64,000 bases of DNA from Paracidovorax oryzae ATCC 19882. Its GTDB lineage: Bacteria; Pseudomonadota; Gammaproteobacteria; Burkholderiales; Burkholderiaceae_C. A program made the translations under genes and the position numbers. Where the stretch lies: NCBI RefSeq assembly GCF_000687165.1, contig NZ_JMKU01000002.1:124001-188000 (forward strand), in the 5' to 3' direction. Of this stretch, positions 8,014 through 17,148 are shown piece by piece. The notes beneath the pieces were generated by a model. The model did not search any database. It had not been told where the DNA came from and was given only the letters and a program-made list of their open reading frames with translations. Every line of letters begins with the position of its first letter. The first letter of the stretch is position 1.

Positions 8014-9300
8014 ATGAATCCCCTGCTGCGCGCCCTGGAAGAGCGGCTGGCCGCGTCGCCGGTCGGGCTCGCGCTGGAGCTGCCCGGTGGCGAGCGGCTG
8101 GGCGTGCGCGACGCGCGCGTGGTGCTGCGCTTTCGCGACGCGATGGCGCTCGCCGCCCTGGCGCGGGGCAAGGTGGGCGACGTGGGCGCAGCCATCGTGG
8201 AGGGTCGCGTGGCCATGGAAGGGCGCGTGCGCGACCTGATGGCCGCGGCCGGCGCCTTGCTGCGGGGTGATCCGGCGCACGGGTCGTCCCGCTGGGGTGC
8301 CGCGCTGGCACACCGGATCCGCTCCTACCGCCTGCACACGCTGGGCCGGGACGCGCGGCAGATCCAGTTCCACTACGACCTCTCCGACCGCTTCTACGCG
8401 CTGTGGCTCGATCCGCGCCGCGTGTATTCCTGCGCCTACTACCGCGACGCGGGCATGGCCCTCGCCCGGGCGCAGGAGGCCAAGCTGGACCACATCTGCC
8501 GCAAGTTGCGCCTCGCACCCGGCGACCGCTTCCTCGACATCGGCGCGGGCTGGGGCGGGCTGCTGCTCTGGGCCGCGGAGCATTACGGCGTGGAAGGCAC
8601 CGGCATCACGCTCTCGCGCAACCAGCATGCCCATGTGACGCGGCTCATCGAGGAGAAGGGCCTGTCGGGCCGGGTGCGCATGCTGCTGTGCGACTACCGC
8701 GACCTGCCGCGCACCGCACAGCGGCCGTTCGACAAGATCGCCTCCGTGGGCATGTTCGAGCACGTGGGGAGGGCGCGCCTGCCGGAATATTTCGCCTGCG
8801 TGCAGGGCCTGCTGCGCCCCGGCGGGCTGCTGCTCAACCATGGCATCACCGCGGGCGGCGTGGACAACGACCAGCTCGGTGCCGGCATGGGCGATTTTAT
8901 CGAGAAATACATCTTTCCCGGCGGCGAGCTGGTGCACGTGGGCGCCGTGCTGCACGACATGGCCGGCGCCGGCCTGGAGATGGTCGATACCGAGAACCTG
9001 CGCCCCCATTACGCGCGCACGCTCTGGGCCTGGTCGGACGCGCTGGAAGAGCGCCTGGCCGAGGCCGAGGCCATCCTGTCGGAAGAGGCCGGAGCCGATC
9101 GCGGCGCCAGGGCGCTGCGCGCCTACCGCCTCTACCTGGCCGGCAGCGCCATGGGGTTCGAGCGCGGATGGATGGCGCTGCACCAGATGCTCGCCATCCG
9201 GCCCGACGGCCGCACCGATTCCGGCCCCATGCCGGGCGCGCAATCCGGCTACCCTTTCCAGCGCGGCTACATGTACGAGGGGCTGCCGCGCACTTCCTGA
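8014..9300 (+). CDS. Cyclopropane-fatty-acyl-phospholipid synthase-like methyltransferase
   Basis: About 428 residues. SAM-dependent enzyme that methylenates the double bond of unsaturated fatty acids in membrane phospholipids. The N-terminal lipid-presenting domain (about 1-110) precedes the catalytic fold: IQFHYDLSDRFYALWLDP, the SAM loop DIGAGWGGLLLWAAEHYG, GITLSRNQ and SVGMFEHVGRARLPEYF, which holds a conserved Glu of the family. The C-terminal SGYPFQRGYMY is typical of the Cfa-like group. The start is uncertain: ATGs at 7990 and 8014 are both possible and neither has a good Shine-Dalgarno; 8014 matches the family N-terminus better. The DUF1840 gene follows 37 bp later. Confidence 0.88.
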   Translation: MNPLLRALEERLAASPVGLALELPGGERLGVRDARVVLRFRDAMALAALARGKVGDVGAAIVEGRVAMEGRVRDLMAAAGALLRGDPAHGSSRWGAALAHRIRSYRLHTLGRDARQIQFHYDLSDRFYALWLDPRRVYSCAYYRDAGMALARAQEAKLDHICRKLRLAPGDRFLDIGAGWGGLLLWAAEHYGVEGTGITLSRNQHAHVTRLIEEKGLSGRVRMLLCDYRDLPRTAQRPFDKIASVGMFEHVGRARLPEYFACVQGLLRPGGLLLNHGITAGGVDNDQLGAGMGDFIEKYIFPGGELVHVGAVLHDMAGAGLEMVDTENLRPHYARTLWAWSDALEERLAEAEAILSEEAGADRGARALRAYRLYLAGSAMGFERGWMALHQMLAIRPDGRTDSGPMPGAQSGYPFQRGYMYEGLPRTS

Positions 9301-9337
9301 CCCGCTCCCGTTTTCCTACCTGTCCTCTTCCCGATCC

Positions 9338-9673
9338 ATGCTCTACAAATTCAAGTCCCGGGCCACGGCCGACATCATCATGCTGCAGCCCCACGGCCGC
9401 CAGATCCTGCAGGCGATCGGCAAGTCCCCCGACGATGCGCACGGCATCATCACGGCCGAGCAGATCCCCGCGGCCATCCAGTCGCTGGAGGCCGCGGTGG
9501 CCGCCGACGAGGCCCGCCGCGCCGAGGGCGGCGAGGCGCAGGACGATGCGGCCGCCGAGGGCCGCGAGGAGCGCGGCGATCCTGCCGAGGCGGTGCGCCT
9601 GCGCCAGCGCGCGGCCCCCTTCATCGACATGCTGCGCCGCAGCGCCGCCGAGGGCCGCGAGGTCACCTGGTAG
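9338..9673 (+). CDS. DUF1840 protein
   Basis: A 111-residue cytoplasmic protein of the DUF1840 family, recognised by its opening MLYKFKSRATADIIMLQPHG and the closing QRAAPFIDMLRRSAAEGREVTW. The middle (about 50-85) is a low-complexity Glu/Ala-rich stretch. The family is short, found mostly in betaproteobacteria and has no assigned function. It is close downstream of the cyclopropane synthase-like gene and is probably co-transcribed with it. It converges on the Bug receptor gene with a 12-bp gap. Confidence 0.8.
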   Translation: MLYKFKSRATADIIMLQPHGRQILQAIGKSPDDAHGIITAEQIPAAIQSLEAAVAADEARRAEGGEAQDDAAAEGREERGDPAEAVRLRQRAAPFIDMLRRSAAEGREVTW

Positions 9674-9685
9674 CAGCGCCGCGGC

Positions 9686-10768
9686 TCAGTCCACCTTGGC
9701 GCCCGAGGCCTGCACCACGCGGGCCCACTTGGCGTGCTCGGCCTGGATGTGCCGCGCGAACTCGGCCGGCGTGTTGCCGCCGGGAATGGCGCCCTGCGCC
9801 AGCATGCGCTCCTTCACCGCGGGCGATGCCAGCGCCTTGGCGGTTTCCTGCTGGATGCGGTTCACGATGTCGGCGGGCGTGCCCGCCGGGGCCAGCAGGC
9901 CGAACCACGAGCTGGCTTCGTAGCCCTTGAGCGCCGGGCCGCCGGCCTCTTCCACGGTGGGCACGTCCGGCAGCGCAGGCGAGCGGGTCGCGCTGGTCAC
10001 CGCCAGCGCCTTGAGCTTGCCGGCCTTGATCTGCGCCATGGAGGAGGGCAGGTTGTCGAACATCACGTCCATGTTGCCGCCCACCATGTCCAGCAGGGCC
10101 GGGCCCGAGCCGCGGTAGGGCATGTGCAGCATGTAGGTGCCGGTCATGCTCTTGAACAGTTCGCCCGCGAGGTGGATGGAGGTGCCGTTGCCGCTGGAGG
10201 CCATGTTCAGCTGGCCGGGGTGGGCCTTGGCGTAGCGGATGAAGTCCTGCACGCTCGATATGCCCTGCGCGCGCGCCTTCTCGGCGTTGACCTCCATCAC
10301 GTTCGGCACCGCGGCCACCAGGGTGATCGGCACGAAGTCCTTGATGGGGTCGTAGGGCAGCTTGCCGTAGAGCGCGCGGTTGATGCCGTGCGTGCCCACG
10401 GTGCCCATGAGCAGCGTGTAGCCGTCGGCCGGCGACTTGGCGACGATCTCCGCGCCGATGTTGCCGCCCGCGCCCGCGCGGTTGTCCACCACGAACTGCT
10501 GCCCGAAGGAGCGGCTCAGCTCGGGCGCGACGGCCCGCGCGAGGATGTCGGTGGTGCCGCCGGGGGCGAAGGGCACGACGATGCGCACGGGCTTGGACGG
10601 CCACGTGTCGGCGCGCGCGGGGGATTGCCAGGCCGCGAGCGCGGCGCCCGCGAGCAGCGCGCAACCCAGGGCGATGGTGCGGCGGCGGCGCACGGCGGCC
10701 TCCTGCACGGCGGCAGCGGCATGGGCGCGTGGGCGGCGGGAAGGCGATGCGTCGGCAGGCAGGGGCAT
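9686..10768 (-). CDS. Bug/TctC-family periplasmic solute receptor
   Basis: A 360-residue periplasmic binding protein of the Bug (TctC) family, whose members bind carboxylates and similar metabolites. The signal peptide has a long Arg-rich n-region ([18 protein letters not shown]) and probably cleaves after ARA, leaving [20 protein letters not shown]. Family marks are [40 protein letters not shown] and VPTVEEAG. No tctA or tctB membrane genes are nearby, so it is an orphan receptor, as is usual for this family. It is divergent from the hybrid histidine kinase, with 189 bp between the starts; the neighbourhood hints that it could feed ligand information to signalling. Confidence 0.92.
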   Translation of the reverse strand: MPLPADASPSRRPRAHAAAAVQEAAVRRRRTIALGCALLAGAALAAWQSPARADTWPSKPVRIVVPFAPGGTTDILARAVAPELSRSFGQQFVVDNRAGAGGNIGAEIVAKSPADGYTLLMGTVGTHGINRALYGKLPYDPIKDFVPITLVAAVPNVMEVNAEKARAQGISSVQDFIRYAKAHPGQLNMASSGNGTSIHLAGELFKSMTGTYMLHMPYRGSGPALLDMVGGNMDVMFDNLPSSMAQIKAGKLKALAVTSATRSPALPDVPTVEEAGGPALKGYEASSWFGLLAPAGTPADIVNRIQQETAKALASPAVKERMLAQGAIPGGNTPAEFARHIQAEHAKWARVVQASGAKVD

Positions 10769-10957
10769 GGGGGAGGGCCTTTCGGAAACCGTGGATCGGT
10801 GGTTTCGTTGTAGGCCGGGGGGCGCGGCGGCGGCAGATGGATAACCCTGAAACGGCGTGGAATGTGCCCTGGCCGGCACTCTTTGAGAAAATCCGGGACC
10901 GCCCGGCGTACGTACCCCTGGAAATTCCCGGAGCCGCCCTGCGTCCCGAGAACGCCC

Positions 10958-13408
10958 ATGTCCGCCCCTCCTGCATCCGATACCGACCCGCGCAGCCCGT
11001 TTCCCTCTACCGGAGGGGAGTGCGCCCGGCTGTTGCGTGCCATCGACTGGAGCCGCCATGCGCTCGGCGATCCCCATGGCTGGCCGCCGGAGCTCAAGGC
11101 GGCCGTGCGCACCACGCTCAGTTCCCGGTTCCCGATGATGGTCCACTGGGGCGACCGGCTGCACACCTTCTACAACGACGCGTATGCCGCGAGCCTGGGC
11201 CGCAAGCACCCGGGGCATCTCGGGGAGCCGGCTTTCGACTGGTGGTCCGAGATGTGGGACCAGCTGGAGCCGTTCTTCTCGAAGGTGCTGGCCGGAGAGA
11301 GCTTCTACACCGAGGACGCCCGCTACACGCCCGACCGCGACGGAGCGGCGCGCGAGGCCTATTTCACGCATTGCCACAGCCCGATCTGGGACGACGAGGG
11401 GCGCGTGCGGGGCATCTTCCTCGTGGTGACCGAGACCACCCGTATCGTGCTTGCCGAGCAGGGGCGCATCCGCGAGGAGCGCCGCAACCGCCAGATCCTC
11501 GACAGCGCGCGCGACTACGCCATCATCAGCTTCTCGCTCGATGGCCTGGTCACCAGCTGGAACGAGGGCGCCTGCGCGGTGCTCGGCTGGACGGAAGCGG
11601 AAATGCTCGGCCAGCCCCCGGACCGGTTCTTCACGCCCGAGGACAACGCGCAGGATTTTCCGCGCGAGGAAATGCGCCTGGCGCTTGCCCGGGGCCATGC
11701 CAGCGACGAGCGCTGGCACCTGCGCAAGGACGGCCGGCGCTTCTGGGCCAGTGGGGAGATGACACCGCTGAAGGACGAAGCGGGCCGGGTGCAGGGATTC
11801 GTCAAGATCCTGCGCGACCGCACGGAGCACGAGCGCCTGAACAGCGAGCGCGACAATGCCGTGCGGGAACTCGGCCTGCTCAACGACAGCCTGAAGGCAC
11901 GGGTGGCCGAACAGGCGGCCGACCGTGACCGGATCTGGCACCTGTCGACCGACCTGATGGACGTCTGCGATGCCAACGGCCGGCTGCTGGCGGTCAACGA
12001 CGCCTGGGGTTCGACGCTCGGCTGGACCGAGGAGGTGCTGCTGCGGACCAACTTCCTCGACCTGGTGCATCCGGACGACCGCGAGCCGACCATCGCCGAG
12101 CTGCGCCGGCTCGAAGACGGCCACACGACCATGCGCTTCGAGAACCGCTTGCGCTGTCGCGACGGCAGCTACCGCGTCATCTCCTGGGTGGCCCGGCCGT
12201 TCGAGCAGCGCTGCTATGCCACCGGGCGCGATGTCACCGAGCAGCGCAGGGTCGAGGACCAGCTCCGGCAGAGCCAGAAGATGGAAGCCATCGGCCAGCT
12301 CACCGGTGGCATCGCGCACGATTTCAACAACCTGCTGGCCACCATCATCTCCAGCCTGCAACTGCTGCAGCGCAAGCTCGCCGCAGTCCCCGAGGCGAAG
12401 GGGGCGGAGCGCTACATCGCGATGGCCGGCACGGCTGCCCAGCGCGCGGCATCGCTGGTCCACCGCCTGCTGGCGTTCTCGCGCAAGCAGACACTCGATC
12501 TGCAGCACGTGGATGCCAATGCGCTGGTGCTGGGCATGGAGGAGATGCTGCGGCGCACGCTGGGCGAGAGCATCCGGCTCGGGCTGTCGCTGGCGCCGGG
12601 GCTCGGCATGGTCCGCAGCGACCGCAACCAGCTCGAGAACGCCCTGCTCAACCTCTGCATCAACGCACGCGACGCGATGGAGCATGGCGGCCGCATGACC
12701 ATCGAGACCTCCCCGGTCGTGCTGGACCGCCTCTATGTCAAGCAGCATCCGCACCTGGAGCCCGGGCGCTACGCCCGGCTCACCGTGACCGACAGCGGCA
12801 CCGGAATGCCGCCGGAAGTGGCGGCGAAGGCTTTCGATCCTTTCTTCACGACCAAGCCCATCGGGCAGGGCACGGGGCTGGGGCTGTCGATGATCTACGG
12901 GTTCTCCCGCCAGACCGGCGGGCACGTGGCGATCGAATCGCGCGTGGGCGAAGGCACGTCCGTGAGCCTCTACCTGCCCACCGTGGCGGATGGCGCGTCA
13001 CCCGAGCCCGCCGCGCCGACGGCCAGTGCCGACCTGCCGCGCGGCCGCGGCGAAACCCTCCTGTTCGTCGAGGACGAGCCGGGCCTGCGGGCCATATTGG
13101 GGGAAGTGCTGGCGGACCTGGAGTACGTGGCGCACGAGGCCGTCGATGCGCCCTCGGCGCTGGAGGTGATGGAGGCGCTCGATGGCCTGGACCTGCTGAT
13201 CACGGACGTGGGCCTGCCGGGCATGAGCGGCAGGCAACTGGCCGACGTCGCCCGCCAGCTCCGCCCCGGCCTGAAGGTGCTGTTCATCACCGGCTACGCC
13301 AACCAGGCGAACGTCCGCAGCGAGTTCCTCGGGCCCGGCATGGACATGATGGCCAAGCCGTTCACGATCGAGGCACTGGCCTGCAAGGTCCGGCAGATGC
13401 TGGATTGA
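10958..13408 (+). CDS. Soluble PAS hybrid histidine kinase with C-terminal receiver
   Basis: An 816-residue cytoplasmic signalling protein with no membrane segment. Order: an N-terminal PAS-like sensor of about 170 residues (starting [19 protein letters not shown]), two canonical PAS domains (about 185-305 and 320-430), then a dimerisation/phosphoacceptor helix with [11 protein letters not shown] (His454), a HATPase domain with N box LCINARDAM (Asn569), [10 protein letters not shown] and [11 protein letters not shown], and a receiver with the acceptor Asp750 ([12 protein letters not shown]). The IAHDFNN type is common in PAS hybrid kinases whose receiver takes the phosphate. No separate response-regulator gene lies nearby. 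ATG 10958 starts a protein matching related N-termini. It converges with the next Bug gene, 6 bp apart. Confidence 0.9.
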   Translation: MSAPPASDTDPRSPFPSTGGECARLLRAIDWSRHALGDPHGWPPELKAAVRTTLSSRFPMMVHWGDRLHTFYNDAYAASLGRKHPGHLGEPAFDWWSEMWDQLEPFFSKVLAGESFYTEDARYTPDRDGAAREAYFTHCHSPIWDDEGRVRGIFLVVTETTRIVLAEQGRIREERRNRQILDSARDYAIISFSLDGLVTSWNEGACAVLGWTEAEMLGQPPDRFFTPEDNAQDFPREEMRLALARGHASDERWHLRKDGRRFWASGEMTPLKDEAGRVQGFVKILRDRTEHERLNSERDNAVRELGLLNDSLKARVAEQAADRDRIWHLSTDLMDVCDANGRLLAVNDAWGSTLGWTEEVLLRTNFLDLVHPDDREPTIAELRRLEDGHTTMRFENRLRCRDGSYRVISWVARPFEQRCYATGRDVTEQRRVEDQLRQSQKMEAIGQLTGGIAHDFNNLLATIISSLQLLQRKLAAVPEAKGAERYIAMAGTAAQRAASLVHRLLAFSRKQTLDLQHVDANALVLGMEEMLRRTLGESIRLGLSLAPGLGMVRSDRNQLENALLNLCINARDAMEHGGRMTIETSPVVLDRLYVKQHPHLEPGRYARLTVTDSGTGMPPEVAAKAFDPFFTTKPIGQGTGLGLSMIYGFSRQTGGHVAIESRVGEGTSVSLYLPTVADGASPEPAAPTASADLPRGRGETLLFVEDEPGLRAILGEVLADLEYVAHEAVDAPSALEVMEALDGLDLLITDVGLPGMSGRQLADVARQLRPGLKVLFITGYANQANVRSEFLGPGMDMMAKPFTIEALACKVRQMLD

Positions 13409-13414
13409 CCGTCG

Positions 13415-14407
13415 TCAATCCGCGTAGGTGCCCGCGGCCTTGATGATCGGGCCCCACTTGTTGATCTCGGCCTGCACGAACTTCTTGTGCTCGGCCGGCT
13501 CGACGCGCTGGTCGGCGGCCACCACGGCGCCCAGGCCTTCCTGCTTCTTGATGAAGTCGGGGTCCTTCAGGGCGGCCTTGAGGGCTTCGTTCAGCTTGGC
13601 CACCACTTCGGCGGGCGTGCCCTTGGGGGCGTAGAGGCCGTGCCAGATGGTGACCTGGAAGTCCTTCACGCCGGACTCGGCCAGCGTGGGCAGGTCCTTG
13701 AGCGAGGGCGTGGTCAGGCGCTTGGCCGTGGTGACCGCATAGGCCTTGACCTTCTTGGCCTCGATCTGCGAGGTGGTGTTGGTCGTCTGGTCGCACAGCA
13801 GGTCGATCTGGCCGCCGATCAGGTCGGTGATGGCAGGGGCCGTGCCCTTGTAGGCGACGGTGGTCATCTCGACCTTGAGCGCGTTCTGGTAGAGCAGGCC
13901 GCACAGGTGCGAGGCGGCGCCCAGGCCGGCGTGGCCCAGGTTGATCTTGCCCTTGTTCTGCTCGATCCAGGTCGCGAGTTCCTTGTAGTTGTTGGCGGGC
14001 AGCGAGGGGCGGCCGATGAGCGTCATGGGCACGTCGTTCACGATGCCCAGGTACTCGAAGTCGGTGGCCACGTTGAACGGCAGCTTGCGGTAGAGCGCCG
14101 GCATCGTGGCCATGGCGATGTGGTTGAGCAGCAGGGTGTAGCCGTCGGGGTTGGCGCGCGCCACCTTGGCGGTGCCGATGCTGCTGCCGGCGCCGGCGGC
14201 GTTGTCGATCACCACGCTCACCCCGCCCAGCGGCTTGCGCATGGCCTCGGCCAGGTCGCGTGCCACGCGGTCGGTGGGACCGCCGGCCGCGAAGGGCACG
14301 ACGATGGTCACCGTCTTGTCCTTGGAGGGGAAGGCTTGCTGCGCCTGGACGCCGAAAGCGGCGGATGCGGCAGCGGCCAGCAGGGCGGTCTTGAACAGTG
14401 ATTTCAT
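13415..14407 (-). CDS. Bug/TctC-family periplasmic solute receptor
   Basis: A 330-residue orphan Bug receptor. The signal peptide MKSLFKTALLAAAASAAFGV is cut probably after VQA, leaving QQAFPSKDKTVTIVVPFAAG. Family motifs include VVPFAAGGPTDRVARDLAE, NAAGAGSSIGTAKVA, YKGTAPAITDLIGGQIDLL and LPTLAESG. AAGGAG precedes the ATG by 6 nt, a strong ribosome site. It carries Lys-rich surface segments unlike the Arg/Ala-rich Bug at 9686. It lies tail to tail with the hybrid kinase, so the kinase gene is flanked on both sides by Bug receptors. The ligand is not predictable. Confidence 0.93.
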   Translation of the reverse strand: MKSLFKTALLAAAASAAFGVQAQQAFPSKDKTVTIVVPFAAGGPTDRVARDLAEAMRKPLGGVSVVIDNAAGAGSSIGTAKVARANPDGYTLLLNHIAMATMPALYRKLPFNVATDFEYLGIVNDVPMTLIGRPSLPANNYKELATWIEQNKGKINLGHAGLGAASHLCGLLYQNALKVEMTTVAYKGTAPAITDLIGGQIDLLCDQTTNTTSQIEAKKVKAYAVTTAKRLTTPSLKDLPTLAESGVKDFQVTIWHGLYAPKGTPAEVVAKLNEALKAALKDPDFIKKQEGLGAVVAADQRVEPAEHKKFVQAEINKWGPIIKAAGTYAD

Positions 14408-14614
14408 GGTGCTCCTTACGTGAAGAGGCGCCATGATAGTCATGGGCTTTCGGGCCTACATCAAGGTAATCACTGAGGCGCGGGGATGCAGGGTTTTCAA
14501 TTTTTTTGCGCTGGATCCATTGACTATCAAGGATCATTTGCTATGGAAATGTGAGTGTAAGCCCCGTGCAATCCACCTGTGGCATGCGCCGGCGGGCATC
14601 GTGGCTGCGCGCGG
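14408..14614. other. AT-rich intergenic pocket upstream of the Bug gene
   Basis: About 200 bp between the PaaK-like gene's stop and the start of the Bug gene at 14407. Positions 14494-14560 are clearly poorer in G+C than the surroundings and contain a run of seven T at about 14502-14508. It must hold the promoter of the Bug gene; no hexamer pair with good spacing stands out on the minus strand. No ORF or RNA structure was recognised. Confidence 0.4.
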
Positions 14615-15862
14615 TCACCGGTAGCTGCGCGCATCCTCGATCACGCGGCCGTCGTTGGGCAGGCTGCCCGGCGGCAGCATCTCCACCTCGGCGCGCAGCT
14701 TGGTGACCTCGCGCACCGCGGCCGCCAGCTGGTCGGCCAGCCCGCCGGCGGTCTCCGACGTCTCCACGCGCAGCACCAGGGTGTCGCTGGCCATCTCACC
14801 GCCCACGACGAGGCGCGCGCGCGCCACCTGCGGGAAGCGCCGCGCCACCTCGGCCACCTGGCCGGGGTGCACGAACATGCCGCGGACCTTGGTGGTCTGG
14901 TCGGCCCGGCCCATCCAGCCACGGATGCGGCGGTTTGTGCGGCCGGTGGGGCAGGGGCCGGGCAGCACGGCCGACAGATCGCCCGTGCCGAAGCGCACCA
15001 GGGGGTAGTCGGGGTTGAGCGTGGTCACGACCACCTCGCCCACCTCGCCGTCGGGCACCGGGTCTCCGGTGCCGGGCCGCACGATCTCCACGATCACGTC
15101 CTCGCCCAGCACCAGGCCCTCGCGGGCGCGCGTCTCGTAGGCGATCAGGCCCAGGTCGGCCGTGGCATAGCACTGGTAGGCCGCGACGCCGCGCTCCGCG
15201 AACCACTCGCGCAGCGAGGGCGGCAGCGCCTCGCCCGACACCAGCGCCTTGCCCAGGTGCGGCAGCGCCGTGCCCGTCTCCGCCGCTTTCTCCAGCAGGA
15301 TGCGCAGGAAGCTCGGCGTGCCGATATAGCCCGCCGGGCGCAGCTCGGCCATGGCCTGCACCTGCTGCTCCGTCTGCCCCGTGCCGCCCGCGAACACCGT
15401 GCAGCCCACGGCCTGCGCGCCCCCTTCCATCATGGCGCCCGCGGGCACGAAGTGGTAGCTGAAGCAGTTGTGCACCAGCTCGCCCGGCCGGAACCCCGCG
15501 GCATGGATCGCGCGCGCCATGCGCCAGTAATCCGCCCGCCGGCCTTCCGGCTCGTAGAGCGTGCCCGGGCTCGCGAACACCCGCGGCATCGCCGGGCCGA
15601 ACGCCAGCGCGCTGAAACCCCCGAACGGGTTCGCGGCACGGCCCGCCTGCTGCCGCTCCAGCAGCTCGTGCTTGCGCGTCACCGGCAGCGCGGCCAGCGC
15701 ATCCCGGCTGGCCACGGCCCGCGGATCCACCCCCGCCAGGATCTCGCCGAAAGCCGCCGTGGCCGACCGCGCATGCGCCACCTGCGCCGGCAGCGCCGCC
15801 ATCAGCGCAGCCTCGCGCTCCTCGGGCGCGCGGGTTTCGAGGGCGTCGTAGGAATCCATCAT
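14615..15862 (-). CDS. PaaK-like acyl-CoA ligase (phenylacetate-CoA ligase family), divergent
   Basis: About 415 residues. It belongs to the ANL adenylating superfamily near phenylacetate-CoA ligase. The C-terminal hinge is clear: RIRGWMGRADQTTKVRGMF then VHPGQVAEVARRFP, and VRFGTGDLSAVL corresponds to the adenylate-binding Asp. The usual Ser/Thr/Gly P-loop (SSGTTG) is replaced by FASPGTLYEPEG near residue 98, and the YG-x-[ST]-E motif reads YATADLGLIAYE. The ATG at 15862 is preceded by GAAGG with 7-nt spacing; an ATG at 15868 is an alternative. It is the last gene of the Liv-type ABC operon, 265 nt after livF, with a hairpin repeat between. It probably activates the imported carboxylate; whether it is catalytically normal is open. 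Confidence 0.75.
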   Translation of the reverse strand: MMDSYDALETRAPEEREAALMAALPAQVAHARSATAAFGEILAGVDPRAVASRDALAALPVTRKHELLERQQAGRAANPFGGFSALAFGPAMPRVFASPGTLYEPEGRRADYWRMARAIHAAGFRPGELVHNCFSYHFVPAGAMMEGGAQAVGCTVFAGGTGQTEQQVQAMAELRPAGYIGTPSFLRILLEKAAETGTALPHLGKALVSGEALPPSLREWFAERGVAAYQCYATADLGLIAYETRAREGLVLGEDVIVEIVRPGTGDPVPDGEVGEVVVTTLNPDYPLVRFGTGDLSAVLPGPCPTGRTNRRIRGWMGRADQTTKVRGMFVHPGQVAEVARRFPQVARARLVVGGEMASDTLVLRVETSETAGGLADQLAAAVREVTKLRAEVEMLPPGSLPNDGRVIEDARSYR

Positions 15863-16050
15863 GCTCATGCCTTCATCCATGCGGTTGTGCAATTCATCTT
15901 CAATGCGAAACAGGGGTGCAGCCAGGCTTCGCATCCATGCCAAAAGCCTCGCGCGCGGCCCCGGAACCCGCAGAGCGCCACCCGTCCAATGGCCGCGGAG
16001 CAGGCCACACCAGCAGACGCCGTGGAACCGGCTTCGCCGGGCCACTGGCG

Positions 16051-16116
16051 TCGTCCCCCTGCCCGCCGTGCGCAGCGCGGCGAGAGCGGGGGGAAGCGGC
16101 GCAGCCGCTCAGGGGG
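16051..16116. repeat. REP-like GC-rich hairpin repeat, copy A
   Basis: First of two similar elements (other copy 17080-17146). It contains AGCGGC-GCA-GCCGCT, a perfect 6-bp hairpin, enclosed by a C-run near 16054-16058 and a G-run at 16112-16116. A 28-nt block ending the element is identical in both copies. On the minus strand it lies 11 nt after the livF stop. It is probably a transcribed mRNA hairpin of the kind that stabilises or attenuates operon transcripts. Confidence 0.7.
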
Positions 16117-16127
16117 TGACCTCCATA

Positions 16128-16952
16128 TCAGGCCAGCCAGCGCTTGCGCCGCTTGTAGCTCTTCGCATCCTTGAAACTCTTGCGCTCCCCCCCGCCCATG
16201 CCCAGGTAGAACTCCTTGACGTCCTCGTTGTTGGCCAGGTCGGCGGCCGCGCCGTCCATCACCACGCGGCCGCTTTCGAGGATGTAGCCGTAGTCGGCGT
16301 ACTTCAGCGCCATGTGCGTGTTCTGCTCGGCCAGCAGGAAGGTGACCTTCTCGCGCGTGTTGAGGTCGCGCACGATGTGGAAGACCTCGTCCACGATCTG
16401 GGGCGCCAGGCCCATCGAGGGTTCGTCGAGCAGCACCATGCGCGGGTTGGCCATGAGCGCGCGGCCGATGGCGCACATCTGCTGCTCGCCGCCCGAGGTA
16501 TAGGCCGCCTGGCTGGTGCGCCGCGTCTTCAGGCGCGGGAAGTAGGCATACACCTTCTCCAGGTTGGCCGCGACCTCGCCGCGGTCGCGCCGCGTGTAGG
16601 CGCCCGTGAGCAGGTTCTCCTCGATCGTGAGGTGGGCAAAACAGTGCCGGCCCTCCATCACCTGCACCACGCCGCGGTCCACCAGCGCAGCGGGCGACAG
16701 CCGCTCGATGCGCTCGCCGCGCAGTTCGATGCTGCCCTTCGTGACCTCCCCGCGCTCGCCCGCCAGCAGGTTGGAGACCGCGCGCAGCGTGGTCGTCTTG
16801 CCCGCGCCATTCCCGCCCAGCAGGGCCACGATGGCGCCCTCGGGCACGGAAAGCGACACGCCCTTGAGCACGAGGATCACATGGTGGTAGATCACCTCGA
16901 TGCCGTTGACGACGAGCAGGGGCTCACCGGTGGACGGAGGGGCTGTGGACAT
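16128..16952 (-). CDS. livF: Branched-chain-amino-acid-type ABC transporter ATPase (LivF-like)
   Basis: A 274-residue ABC ATPase, one of the two that drive the importer encoded here. Walker A is LLGGNGAGKTT, the signature is a non-standard YTSGGEQQM (usually LSGGQQQM), Walker B is MVLLDEPSMGLAP and the switch His is in FLLAEQNTHMALK. The C-terminus carries an unusual basic tail (KSFKDAKSYKRRKRWLA) about 20 residues beyond the normal LivF end. The ATG at 16952 has GGAG 7 nt upstream. Substrate is inferred from operon context, not from this subunit; it need not be a branched-chain amino acid. Confidence 0.9.
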   Translation of the reverse strand: MSTAPPSTGEPLLVVNGIEVIYHHVILVLKGVSLSVPEGAIVALLGGNGAGKTTTLRAVSNLLAGERGEVTKGSIELRGERIERLSPAALVDRGVVQVMEGRHCFAHLTIEENLLTGAYTRRDRGEVAANLEKVYAYFPRLKTRRTSQAAYTSGGEQQMCAIGRALMANPRMVLLDEPSMGLAPQIVDEVFHIVRDLNTREKVTFLLAEQNTHMALKYADYGYILESGRVVMDGAAADLANNEDVKEFYLGMGGGERKSFKDAKSYKRRKRWLA

Positions 16953-17079
16953 GGCTGGCTCCATGGGCATGATGTGAGTGGTCCGTGCAGTTCGAGGCCT
17001 GGCGCATCGGTAATGGAAGCGAGGCCTCTGCCAAGGGGTACGAGGGACACCGAGGAAGGGCCGCCCCGCACCGAGGGTG

Positions 17080-17146
17080 TCGTCCCCCCTCCCGGAACGC
17101 GCAGCGGGCCGAGAGAGGGGGGAAGCGGCGCAGCCGCTCAGGGGGG
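17080..17146. repeat. REP-like GC-rich hairpin repeat, copy B
   Basis: Second copy of the element at 16051-16116, with the same AGCGGC-GCA-GCCGCT hairpin core and flanking C-run and G-run. Read on the minus strand it begins 2 nt after the livK stop codon, so it lies at the 3' end of the receptor cistron, upstream of livF. Confidence 0.7.
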
Positions 17147-17148
17147 AG

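Noticed and set aside
14494-14560. AT-rich pocket as a possible remnant of a dispersed Comamonadaceae repeat or a regulatory RNA
   Set aside because: Only loosely similar to remembered repeats and no stable structure found; left as an unassigned intergenic region.
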